5,993 nucleotides of DNA from TMED14 sp041192685 (GCA_041192685.1 JBEEMM010000087.1:1-5993); one strand, 5' to 3'. Shown: positions 1-5,801, numbered from the stretch's first letter. Program-made: numbers and translations. The notes: generated by a model from the letters alone, not told the origin.

Positions 1-1
1 G

Positions 2-742
2 GGCTATGTGGGTTACGATGAAGGCGGTCAATTGACCGAGAAAGTTCGACGCAAGCCCTATTCGGTGGTGCTCCTTGACGAGGTTGAGAAAGCTCATCCT
101 GAGGTTTTTAACCTCCTGCTGCAAGCGCTTGACGAGGGGCACATGACCGACAGTCTTGGCCGAAAGGTGAGCTTTAAGAACACGCTGATTATTATGACCT
201 CGAACATTGGCTCCCGCCAGCTCAAGGACTTCGGTACCGGGGTTGGATTTGGCACGCAGACTCGCGAGGAGAATTCTGAAGAACTTGCCAAAGGCGTTAT
301 TGAGTCCGCACTAAAAAAGGCATTTGCACCGGAATTCCTAAACCGAATTGATGACGTTATTGTGTTTCAACCTCTGGTCAAGGATGATATTTCTAAAATT
401 GTGCACATCGAATTGCGCAGCCTGCTCAAGCGAATGGAGCTGCTCGAGTACCATGTGAAGCTTGAGGACAGCGCCGTGCATTTTCTCGCAGACAAGGGTT
501 TTGATTCCAAGTTTGGCGTGCGCCCCTTGCAGCGGGCCATTCAGCGATACATTGAAGATCCCTTAGCCGAGGAAATCGTAACGGGAAACTTTCATCCTGG
601 AGATACCGTGGTCTTTAGTGCGGTCGAGGCGGCAGAAAAGCTTAGTCTTGCCATTCAATTGAATGAAGTAGCGGGTTCCGATACTTCAATCCGGGAGGCT
701 TCTAGTGAGGTTGCGGACTCCGATACCGAGGTAGCGAGCTGA
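2..742 (+). CDS. clpC: ClpC-type AAA+ unfoldase, C-terminal part (partial, 5' end outside window)
   Basis: This is the last 246 residues of a Clp/Hsp100 ATPase, the ring-shaped unfoldase that threads damaged or tagged proteins into ClpP in the cytoplasm. The fragment opens inside the second ATPase domain (D2) at the pore-loop motif GYVG (fragment residues 1-4). Next come Walker B LLDE (24-27), sensor 1 in IIMTSNIG (Asn68), the arginine finger in EFLNRID (Arg115) and sensor 2 in GVRPL (Arg174). The D2-small domain ends near residue 205. TSNIGSRQLKDFGTG and the overall D2 favour ClpC over ClpB. A roughly 40-residue acidic, Ser/Thr-rich tail follows, with EVA repeated three times. The upstream domains (Clp_N, D1) are not visible. 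The GTG at position 8 is internal, because the frame is open and homologous to the window edge. It converges on the DUF493 gene with 13 bases between stop codons. Confidence 0.95.
   Translation, partial: GYVGYDEGGQLTEKVRRKPYSVVLLDEVEKAHPEVFNLLLQALDEGHMTDSLGRKVSFKNTLIIMTSNIGSRQLKDFGTGVGFGTQTREENSEELAKGVIESALKKAFAPEFLNRIDDVIVFQPLVKDDISKIVHIELRSLLKRMELLEYHVKLEDSAVHFLADKGFDSKFGVRPLQRAIQRYIEDPLAEEIVTGNFHPGDTVVFSAVEAAEKLSLAIQLNEVAGSDTSIREASSEVADSDTEVAS
665..736 (+). repeat. Degenerate short repeat in the clpC tail (EVA-x-SDT)
   Basis: Two 21-base units at 665-685 and 707-727 encode EVAGSDT and EVADSDT and agree at 16 of 21 bases by hand count. A third partial unit at 728-736 encodes EVA. The repeat lies wholly in the poorly conserved acidic tail after the D2-small domain. 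It may be remnant internal duplication or low-complexity drift. Confidence 0.45.
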
Positions 743-755
743 ATGCAGTCGGAAA

Positions 756-1022
756 CTAAAGGCTAATTAGGCCTTTTATGTCCCTTGCTTTTTGGTAGCG
801 CTCCACCACGGCATCAGGGTTCATCATGAGCTCCCTTGCAGTGAAAGATACATAGTTGCCCTTGGATGATGGCCGCAGTGAAAGCTCGGCCACTTCGGGG
901 TCAAACAAGTCCTGAAGCTGCGCGATGGCCTCATTGTTGGCGGGGCAAATGAATTTAAACATATAGAGCGCTGGCCATGTGTAGTTTTGCTCGAGAAGTT
1001 CTCGAAAATCAGTTTCCTCCAT
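756..1022 (-). CDS. DUF493 (YbeD-like) family protein, 88 aa
   Basis: This small soluble protein has the size and layout of the DUF493/YbeD family (E. coli YbeD has 87 residues), a ferredoxin-like alpha/beta fold thought to be regulatory. No reaction is established. Visible family features are the TWPALYMFKFICP strand (residues 15-27), the SSKGNYVSFTARELM beta hairpin (52-66), the NPDAVVERY helix (68-76) and the C-terminal IKGLISL, which matches the usual VEGVISL ending of Bacteroidota members. The start is the ATG at 1022-1020. A TGA lies in frame two codons upstream (1028-1026), so no longer form is possible. That start codon overlaps the start codon of the divergent ATPase gene. No Shine-Dalgarno sequence is present. 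Its promoter must lie inside the neighbouring ATPase gene. I am sure of the family; the function is unknown. Confidence 0.9.
   Translation of the reverse strand: MEETDFRELLEQNYTWPALYMFKFICPANNEAIAQLQDLFDPEVAELSLRPSSKGNYVSFTARELMMNPDAVVERYQKARDIKGLISL
758..777. terminator. Weak hairpin between convergent clpC and DUF493 genes
   Basis: AAAGGC (758-763) pairs with GCCTTT (771-776) around a 7-base loop, and the plus strand has a run of four T (774-777). It lies 15 bases after the clpC stop, so it could end clpC transcription. On the minus strand it sits inside the last codons of DUF493, with only three T following the stem, so it is a poorer terminator in that direction. The 6-bp stem has only three G:C pairs, so the call is tentative. 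Confidence 0.4.
982..989 (+). promoter_or_regulatory. Candidate Bacteroidota -7 promoter box for the ATPase-recQ-fmt cluster
   Basis: TAGTTTTG fits the Bacteroidota -7 consensus TAnnTTTG at every fixed position. It would place the transcript start near 994-997, giving a leader of about 25 bases before the ATG at 1021. I found no convincing TTG/TTTG -33 box at 17-21 bases upstream. The site lies inside the opposite-strand DUF493 coding region, as it must because the two genes overlap at their starts. Confidence 0.45.
991..1005. repeat. Perfect 7+1+7 inverted repeat beside the candidate promoter
   Basis: TCGAGAA G TTCTCGA is a perfect inverted repeat with a single central base. It begins two bases after the -7 box and would cover the predicted transcript start of the ATPase-recQ-fmt cluster, an operator-like position. 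It also lies within DUF493 codons (reading RELLE on the minus strand), so chance or codon constraint can explain it. No regulator for this motif is recognised. Confidence 0.4.
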
Positions 1023-1572
1023 GACTCAAAGTAACAGTATAACCCGCAGAATTGTGCTCACCGGAGCGCCCTCGACCGGAAAAACCTCAGTAGCAGAGAG
1101 GCTTCAGGTTCTTGGGTATGAGGTGAAGCGCGAAATTTCGCGAGACATCATTACGCAAGAGGGCACCAAACTTGGCGGTCTAGACCCTTGGCGAAACCTC
1201 CTGGCCTTCTCCGAGGTCATTTGGAAGCTGCGCTCTGAGCAGTATGCCGAGGCTGAGGGTGTGGCTGGTTCGGTTTTTTATGACCGAAGCCTGCTGGATA
1301 CCCTGAGCTACATGCAAGCGGGCAGCAAAGAAATTCCCACTTGGATGGATGCAAAGCCCTACCCCTACTACTACAAGGTCTTCATCTTCCCGCCTTGGGA
1401 AGATATCTACCGCACGGACCAGGAACGCTGGGAGCCTTTTGAGACCGCAGTAAGGGTGCACGATTCTTTAGTATCAACCTACTCGAGCGGCGGATACGAA
1501 CTCATCGAAGTTCCTCGCAAACCCGTCGACGAACGGGTTGAATTTATTCTTCATGTCCTGGGCAGAAGCTAA
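1021..1572 (+). CDS. AAA_28-type ATP/GTP-binding protein (NadR kinase-like P-loop)
   Basis: This 183-residue cytoplasmic P-loop NTPase resembles the AAA_28 family, whose fold is close to nicotinamide-riboside and thymidylate-type kinases. Walker A is GAPSTGKT (15-22). VFYDRSLLDTL (85-95) occupies the Walker B/DR position where these kinases place a catalytic Asp (Asp88). PPWEDIYRTDQERWEPFETA (124-143) resembles the Arg-rich lid. YELIEVPRKPVDERVEFIL (159-177) is the usual family ending. There is no DNA-binding or adenylyltransferase domain, so this is not full NadR. The start is the ATG at 1021: an in-frame TAG at 982-984 precedes it and no other ATG intervenes. No Shine-Dalgarno is seen. Its 3' end overlaps recQ by 20 bases. 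The substrate is unknown; a small-molecule kinase or a regulatory NTPase are both possible. Confidence 0.88.
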   Translation: MTQSNSITRRIVLTGAPSTGKTSVAERLQVLGYEVKREISRDIITQEGTKLGGLDPWRNLLAFSEVIWKLRSEQYAEAEGVAGSVFYDRSLLDTLSYMQAGSKEIPTWMDAKPYPYYYKVFIFPPWEDIYRTDQERWEPFETAVRVHDSLVSTYSSGGYELIEVPRKPVDERVEFILHVLGRS

Positions 1573-3409
1573 TCGGCTTGAGCGGGTCTTGCAGGAGGTT
1601 TGGGGCTATCCGGCCTTTCGCCCGCTGCAACTACCGATAGCAGAATCGGTTCTTTCCCAACGCGATACCGTAGCACTTCTGCCAACCGGCGGGGGCAAAT
1701 CCTTGTGTTTTCAGGTCCCCGGCATAGTACTCGGAGGCACCACCATAGTTATTTCGCCCTTGATTTCGCTCATGAGCGATCAAGTTGCGCAGCTCAAGCA
1801 GCGAGGAATCGATGCTCGCTCTCTTGCGGGTGACCTTAGCGCGGCAGATTGGATGGATCTGCAGCGAAGACCGCCGCAGTTTGCCTACGTTTCTCCCGAA
1901 CGGGCTCAATCGCGGAACTTCTTGGCAATTTTGGAGCATTGGGACGTGCGTCTGCTCGCCATTGACGAGGCCCACTGCGTCAGCCAGTGGGGCCATGATT
2001 TTAGGCCACAGTACCGCGAACTCTTCGCACTACGGGAGTTTTTGAAGGATGTGCCCTGCATTGCACTCACTGCATCGGCCACCCCGGAAGTGCTCAAAGA
2101 CCTGGTCAAACTTCTGGGTTTGCGCGATCCCAATATTTTTCAAGCATCCTTTGCTCGTCCTAATTTGATTTGGACGGTTCGCGAAGTAGCCGATGTGGCG
2201 CAGGCCTGTGTCTCTTCGATCCGACCCATGGACGGCCGGCAAATTGTGTACGTGAGAAGCCGTGACGGCGCAGTCCGCTGGGCAGAGGAGCTAAAGCGCA
2301 ATGGAATTCCGGCGGCAGCCTACCACGCTGGGATTGCGCCCGAAGAGCGCGCACGCTTGCAGGATTCCTGGTCTGCCGGAGGCATAAGAACCATGGTTGC
2401 GACCACGGCTTTTGGTATGGGAATCGATCAGGCCAATGTGCGGCAAGTGATTCATGCGGAGTTGCCCGAGAGTCCGGAGTCCCTCTACCAAGAAATCGGA
2501 CGGGGCGGTCGGGACGGTAAGGACTCACAGGCCCTAATTCTGCTTAATTCTAAGTCGCTTGGGCAATTTAGGCGCAAGATGGAGCGCACCATGCCCACCT
2601 ATGAGCAATGGCTTGCGCAGTACCACGAGCTGGCCAGCCGGTCTCAAATAGCCGTGGGAGACGGTGTTGGAGTCCGAATTAATCCGCAAACTCCGGCCGA
2701 AGAGCGCATTCTCGGAATAATGGTGCGCAAAGGCCTAGCCGAGCTTCTTGAAGGCACCAAAACCAGCGCTAAAATTCAGCTTCGTTCGGGTGGGGAGGAA
2801 TTGGTGGATATGGCCGAGGCTAACCCAAAGTATTCCGAGCTGCTTTATGCTTTGGCGCGCCGGTTTCCGGGTATAGTTACCCAGTCCGAGCGCGTGGAAC
2901 TCAGTGCTCTTGCCTCGATGGGCGGTTGGACGCTGGCGCAGGTTCGCAAACTATTGAACGAGGCCTCAGGAAGGAATCTCTTGCATTTTGAGGCTCCTGG
3001 GTCGGGAATTGCTTATCGGTGGATGCATCCTCGCTATCCGCCCCCGACGAGCCCCATTCTCAAGTCGGATTGGGAGGTCGACCGCAACCGCATTCTACAT
3101 CGCGCAAGAGCGGTGGCGGCAATGCTCGATCCTAATGCGCTCACATGCCGGTTTGGTCAGTTGCTGGAGTATTTTGGTGAATCGCCTTCCGACTGCGAAC
3201 GATGCGACGTTTGTGAGTCCAAAAAAAGTCCGTCGGATGCGGCTGAGGCCCTTTTAATTATGCTGCGCAATTCGCCCGGTCAAAGGATTTCGGTGACCAA
3301 GGCCTTTGAAAATTTGGGGGTTCCGAGGCAGACCTACATAGCTCTTTTGGGTCGGGGCGCAACCCTTGGCTGGTGGTCCATTGATGCCGACGGCTGGATA
3401 GAGGCTTAA
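1553..3409 (+). CDS. recQ: RecQ-family ATP-dependent 3'-5' DNA helicase, 618 aa
   Basis: This superfamily 2 helicase unwinds DNA in recombination and fork repair. Motifs in order: motif 0 WGYPAFRPLQ (17-26), Walker A PTGGGKS (44-50), motif Ia ISPLISLM (67-74), DEAH (138-141), the RecQ aromatic-rich loop HCVSQWGHDFR (141-151), motif III TASAT (173-177), motif IV IVYVRS (231-236), motif V around ATTAFGMGID (283-292) and motif VI QEIGRGGRDG (313-322). Motif VI has Gly where most RecQs have Ala (GRAGRDG). A winged-helix-like region (about 375-490) comes before the four-Cys zinc cluster, Cys532, 548, 551 and 554. A short tail of about 60 residues follows and no HRDC domain is seen. This is the short Bacteroidota form rather than the E. 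coli order. I chose ATG 1553. An in-frame TTG at 1538 would only lengthen the overlap with the ATPase gene. It is probably cotranscribed with that gene and fmt. Confidence 0.95.
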   Translation: MSWAEANRLERVLQEVWGYPAFRPLQLPIAESVLSQRDTVALLPTGGGKSLCFQVPGIVLGGTTIVISPLISLMSDQVAQLKQRGIDARSLAGDLSAADWMDLQRRPPQFAYVSPERAQSRNFLAILEHWDVRLLAIDEAHCVSQWGHDFRPQYRELFALREFLKDVPCIALTASATPEVLKDLVKLLGLRDPNIFQASFARPNLIWTVREVADVAQACVSSIRPMDGRQIVYVRSRDGAVRWAEELKRNGIPAAAYHAGIAPEERARLQDSWSAGGIRTMVATTAFGMGIDQANVRQVIHAELPESPESLYQEIGRGGRDGKDSQALILLNSKSLGQFRRKMERTMPTYEQWLAQYHELASRSQIAVGDGVGVRINPQTPAEERILGIMVRKGLAELLEGTKTSAKIQLRSGGEELVDMAEANPKYSELLYALARRFPGIVTQSERVELSALASMGGWTLAQVRKLLNEASGRNLLHFEAPGSGIAYRWMHPRYPPPTSPILKSDWEVDRNRILHRARAVAAMLDPNALTCRFGQLLEYFGESPSDCERCDVCESKKSPSDAAEALLIMLRNSPGQRISVTKAFENLGVPRQTYIALLGRGATLGWWSIDADGWIEA

Positions 3410-3429
3410 TGGCGACCTTTGAGGCATGA
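3409..3429 (+). other. Six-codon mini-ORF linking recQ stop to fmt start
   Basis: An ATG at 3409-3411 shares its A with the recQ stop (TAATG) and reads M-A-T-F-E-A before a TGA at 3427-3429. That TGA overlaps the fmt ATG (ATGA at 3426-3429). Ribosomes could reinitiate step by step from recQ into fmt. The peptide itself is unlikely to be functional. The arrangement is certain; its use in translation is inference. Confidence 0.35.
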
Positions 3430-4388
3430 TTCGAATTGTGTTTTTTGGCACTCCAGACTTCGCCGTGACCTGCTTGAATGGGCTCTTGGCTGCCGATGGC
3501 ATTGAGGTCGCTGCCGTGGTAAGCGCTCCCGATAAGCCAGGCGGACGGGGTCGTCAGCTTCAAGCCAGTCCTGTTGCTGCCATGGCCCGAGATCGCGGGC
3601 TACTTCTTTTGCAGCCAGAGCGTCTTAGGGATGAAGGTTTTATTGCCGCACTTCGATCCTTGAAAGCCGACGTCTTTGCCGTGGTAGCATTTCGCATGCT
3701 TCCCGAGGTTGTTTGGAGCATGCCGCGATACGGTTCCCTGAATATTCACGGTTCGCTTCTGCCCGACCTACGGGGAGCCGCTCCAATTCAGTGGAGTATA
3801 GCCTTGGGCGACCGCCTAACGGGACTCACTGCCTTCTCACTAAACCATGCTATTGACGAAGGGGACATTCTCGCCCAGATCGAAGTCGAGATCGGCCCCA
3901 ACGAGACCTTTAGCTCGCTGTATGACCGTATGGCTGCCCAAGGAACCATGCTCGCTGTGTCGGTTTTGCAAGAAATGGGGACATCAGAGCATCGAAGAAT
4001 CACTCAGAATAGGGAGGTGAAGCATCGTTCCGCGCCGAAGCTTGGGCCTGAATTCGCCAAATTGGAATCCTTAGAGTCGGCAAAAATGATTCACGATTGC
4101 ATAAGAGCCTGTGATTCAGTCCCTGGAGCAAGTTTACCTAGCCCAATTAATCCTGCTGAACGATTTAAAGTGTTTTCAAGCAATTGGCATTCTGAGAATC
4201 TGACGAGCAGGACGATAGGCATTCATTATATTATTGATAATCAGAGTATTAAAGTCATTGATTCCGACGGGGTTGCAGATATTCTTGAACTTCAGTGGCC
4301 CGGTAAGCGCCGAATGCAGACCTCCGAATTCCTTCGCGGGTCACTTCTCCGGGGATCTTTTGCACTAAATGGTCAAAAATTTGAGTGA
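3426..4388 (+). CDS. fmt: Methionyl-tRNA formyltransferase, 320 aa
   Basis: Fmt transfers a formyl group from 10-formyltetrahydrofolate to Met-tRNA(fMet) in the cytoplasm, making the bacterial initiator tRNA. The N-terminal formyltransferase domain is clear: IRIVFFGTPDFA (2-13), then the tRNA-contacting loop PDKPGGRGRQLQASPV (35-50), VVAFRMLPEVVW (86-97) and SLNIHGSLLPDLRGAAPIQ (104-122). The catalytic residues Asn106, His108 and Asp144 (in HAIDEGDIL) are all present. The length fits the family (E. coli Fmt is about 315). The C-terminal OB-like domain (about 205-320) is recognisable by LELQWPGKRRMQTSEFLRG (287-305) but diverged: the usual IDW and PWP/PYP motifs are not seen, and its DNA is AT-richer than the rest. 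It starts at ATG 3426, 16 bases after recQ. GAGG at 3421-3424 is too close to the ATG for a normal ribosome site. Confidence 0.95.
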   Translation: MIRIVFFGTPDFAVTCLNGLLAADGIEVAAVVSAPDKPGGRGRQLQASPVAAMARDRGLLLLQPERLRDEGFIAALRSLKADVFAVVAFRMLPEVVWSMPRYGSLNIHGSLLPDLRGAAPIQWSIALGDRLTGLTAFSLNHAIDEGDILAQIEVEIGPNETFSSLYDRMAAQGTMLAVSVLQEMGTSEHRRITQNREVKHRSAPKLGPEFAKLESLESAKMIHDCIRACDSVPGASLPSPINPAERFKVFSSNWHSENLTSRTIGIHYIIDNQSIKVIDSDGVADILELQWPGKRRMQTSEFLRGSLLRGSFALNGQKFE

Positions 4389-4460
4389 ATCCGCGTATGT
4401 ATTGAGTTTCCGACTATATTTGAAAAGACTTAAACGTTTAATAATTAAAAATCAACAAGC
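4389..4460 (+). promoter_or_regulatory. HU gene leader with Bacteroidota -7 box TATATTTG
   Basis: This 72-base gap is the only intergenic stretch of real length in the window. TATATTTG at 4415-4422 matches TAnnTTTG exactly and would start transcription near 4428, leaving an AT-rich leader of about 32 bases. No good -33 TTG/TTTG lies at the usual 17-21 base spacing; the TTTG at 4380-4383 is too far. There is no Shine-Dalgarno sequence, but the A-rich stretch before the ATG is typical of well-expressed Bacteroidota genes. No terminator is visible after fmt, so read-through from fmt is possible too. Confidence 0.6.
4430..4449. repeat. Two overlapping inverted repeats in the HU leader
   Basis: TTAAACGTTTAA (4430-4441) is a perfect 12-base palindrome. 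TTTAATAATTAAA (4437-4449) is a second inverted repeat with 6-base arms and one central base. They share TTTAA (4437-4441), so only one could form as RNA at a time. As DNA they lie just after the predicted transcript start, where an operator could act. The AT-rich composition makes chance palindromes likely. Confidence 0.4.
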
Positions 4461-4730
4461 ATGAATAAGGCAGAACTCATCGACGCAATCGCTGCAGACG
4501 CAGGAATTTCTAAGGCTCAAGCAAAATCAGCATTGGATTCCGTAACAAATAATGTTGGAAGTGCATTAGCTAAAGGTGGCAAAGTGTCATTGGTAGGCTT
4601 TGGCACGTTCAGCGTGTCCGCTCGTGGAGCCCGCGAAGGCCGTAACCCACAAACCGGAGCGACTATCAAAATTGCTGCGAAGAAGGTTGCAAAGTTCAAG
4701 GCTGGCGCTGAGCTAGCTGGCAAACTGTAA
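4461..4730 (+). CDS. hup: HU family DNA-binding protein, 89 aa
   Basis: This is a nucleoid-associated histone-like protein that dimerises and bends DNA with little sequence preference. The whole sequence is canonical. The N-terminal helices MNKAELIDAIAADAG and KAQAKSALDSVTNNV (about 1-33) form the dimer body. VSLVGFGTFSV (42-52) is the signature strand. The DNA-contacting arm AREGRNPQTGATIKI (57-71) carries Pro63, the residue that intercalates into the minor groove. The basic AAKKVAKFKAGAEL segment ends the protein. The length equals the usual 90 or so residues, and the short C-terminus favours HU over IHF. It starts at ATG 4461, has its own promoter-like leader, and is followed by a strong terminator, so it can be transcribed independently of fmt. 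Confidence 0.97.
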   Translation: MNKAELIDAIAADAGISKAQAKSALDSVTNNVGSALAKGGKVSLVGFGTFSVSARGAREGRNPQTGATIKIAAKKVAKFKAGAELAGKL

Positions 4731-4752
4731 TTGCGCGTAATCACCTAAACGC

Positions 4753-4779
4753 AAAGGCCGCCTTCGGGCGGCTTTTTTT
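4753..4779. terminator. Strong bidirectional intrinsic terminator between HU and the Gfo/Idh/MocA gene
   Basis: GCCGCC (4757-4762) pairs with GGCGGC (4767-4772) around a TTCG tetraloop, followed by seven T (4773-4779). AAAG upstream (4753-4756) extends the stem and gives a short T run on the minus strand, so it can end both the HU transcript and the converging dehydrogenase transcript, whose stop codon is only 11 bases away. Confidence 0.93.
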
Positions 4780-4790
4780 ATGCCCCTGGC

Positions 4791-5801
4791 CTAGCGAGCG
4801 AGAGCATAGATGGACTCAATAATCTCGACCACCTTTAATCCTTCGAGAGCATTGGTCGTGATTGGGCTGGTGCCTTCGAGCACGTCGCGCACGTTTTGAT
4901 AAACAAACATGTGGTTTGCAGCCGAACCCTTATAGGGTCCGTAGTCGTTGGGCGGATTGCTTGCCGCAAGTTCCGGCATTTGATAGCCTTCAATGTGGCA
5001 GTGCACTACCTCGTTCATGTATTGGCCCGCAACCTTAATGCTCCCCTTCGACCCTATTACGGTCATGGAGCTCTCTAAATTGGCATCCCAGACGCTGGTG
5101 CTGTAGTTGAGCGAGCCCAATGCCGCTCCGTGCTGCGGAAGGGCAAAATGAACCAATCCACTGTCTTCAAATGCAATGCTTTTGCTGTGGTTGTAGTTGC
5201 GCAACAACGCAGAGAGGGGCTTAACCTCACCAAAAACCCAATACAAAATATCAATAAAATGGCTGAATTGGGTAAAAAGGGTTCCGCCGTCCAAATCCTT
5301 GCTGCCGTGCCATCCCCCACTCCGGTAGTACCGGTCGTCCCTGTTCCAAAAGCAATCAATGTGAACCTGAAAAATTTCGCCCAAACTGCCGCTTTGCACT
5401 ACGGACTTTAGCCATTCCGAGGGCGGAGAATAGCGGTTTTGCATTACCCCAAACACATAAAGACCTTTTTGTAGGGCAAGGTGAAGAACGCGTTCTGCAT
5501 CGGACTTAGTCAGGGCCATGGGCTTCTCGATGATAACGTGAGCTCCTGCGTTAAGGCCAGCAATGGCCTGCTCTGCGTGAAGTCCATTGGGACTGGCAAT
5601 TGCAAGCACATCAACCTGGTGTGCGGCAAGCAGTTCGTCAAGGGATTGGTAGTGCGGGTGATCCCCAGCCAAACCGAGTTCAGATGCCGTCTTCAGGTCG
5701 CATGTGGCAACAAGCTTGGCTCCCTCAAGATTGCGGATCATTTCAATATGGCGCTGGCCTATTCGCCCGCAGCCCACTAGGGCAAAAGATGATTGCTTCA
5801 T
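4791..5801 (-). CDS. Gfo/Idh/MocA family NAD(P)-dependent oxidoreductase, 336 aa
   Basis: This is a cytoplasmic sugar or sugar-nucleotide dehydrogenase by family. The N-terminal Rossmann fold begins FALVGCGRIGQRH, with GxGxxG at residues 10-15. ASPNGLHAEQAI (69-80) and the family hallmark EKPMAL (92-97, Lys93) follow. The C-terminal alpha/beta domain has DGGTLFTQFSHFIDILYW (171-188), where His181 and Asp184 hold the usual catalytic positions. GWHGSKDLDGG and CFWNRDDRYYR recall WlbA/WbpB-like UDP-N-acetylglucosaminuronate 3-dehydrogenases of polysaccharide clusters, but no other sugar gene is in view, so the substrate stays open (inositol- and glucose-type enzymes share this fold). The length fits the family and no signal peptide is seen. 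The start ATG (5801-5799) overlaps the pdxH stop as ATGA, with no Shine-Dalgarno, suggesting coupled translation. Confidence 0.9.
   Translation of the reverse strand: MKQSSFALVGCGRIGQRHIEMIRNLEGAKLVATCDLKTASELGLAGDHPHYQSLDELLAAHQVDVLAIASPNGLHAEQAIAGLNAGAHVIIEKPMALTKSDAERVLHLALQKGLYVFGVMQNRYSPPSEWLKSVVQSGSLGEIFQVHIDCFWNRDDRYYRSGGWHGSKDLDGGTLFTQFSHFIDILYWVFGEVKPLSALLRNYNHSKSIAFEDSGLVHFALPQHGAALGSLNYSTSVWDANLESSMTVIGSKGSIKVAGQYMNEVVHCHIEGYQMPELAASNPPNDYGPYKGSAANHMFVYQNVRDVLEGTSPITTNALEGLKVVEIIESIYALAR

Noticed and set aside
8..10. GTG as a true start for a short ClpC-like protein
   Set aside because: The frame stays open and homologous (GYVGY) up to the window edge, so the GTG is an internal codon of a truncated view.
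991..1005. SOS/LexA or CIRCE operator for the recQ cluster
   Set aside because: The inverted repeat does not match the known LexA boxes or the long CIRCE half-sites with 9-base spacing, so no named regulator is assigned.
1023..1045. Promoter for DUF493 with TTACTTTG just upstream of its start on the minus strand
   Set aside because: It differs from TAnnTTTG at one fixed base, lacks a -33 box, and would force a nearly leaderless transcript; too weak to annotate.
1538..1552. Upstream in-frame TTG as the recQ start, adding five residues
   Set aside because: ATG 1553 fits the family N-terminus, TTG is a poor start, and the longer form only deepens the overlap with the ATPase gene.
1631..2528. 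Open frames on the minus strand within recQ (1631-1996, 2160-2528)
   Set aside because: They lie opposite a strongly conserved helicase, are rich in Arg, Pro and Ser as expected for shadow frames, and match no family I know.
5130..5411. Plus-strand frame of 93 codons inside the dehydrogenase gene
   Set aside because: It is antisense to a well-conserved Gfo/Idh/MocA domain and shows no domain or start context of its own.
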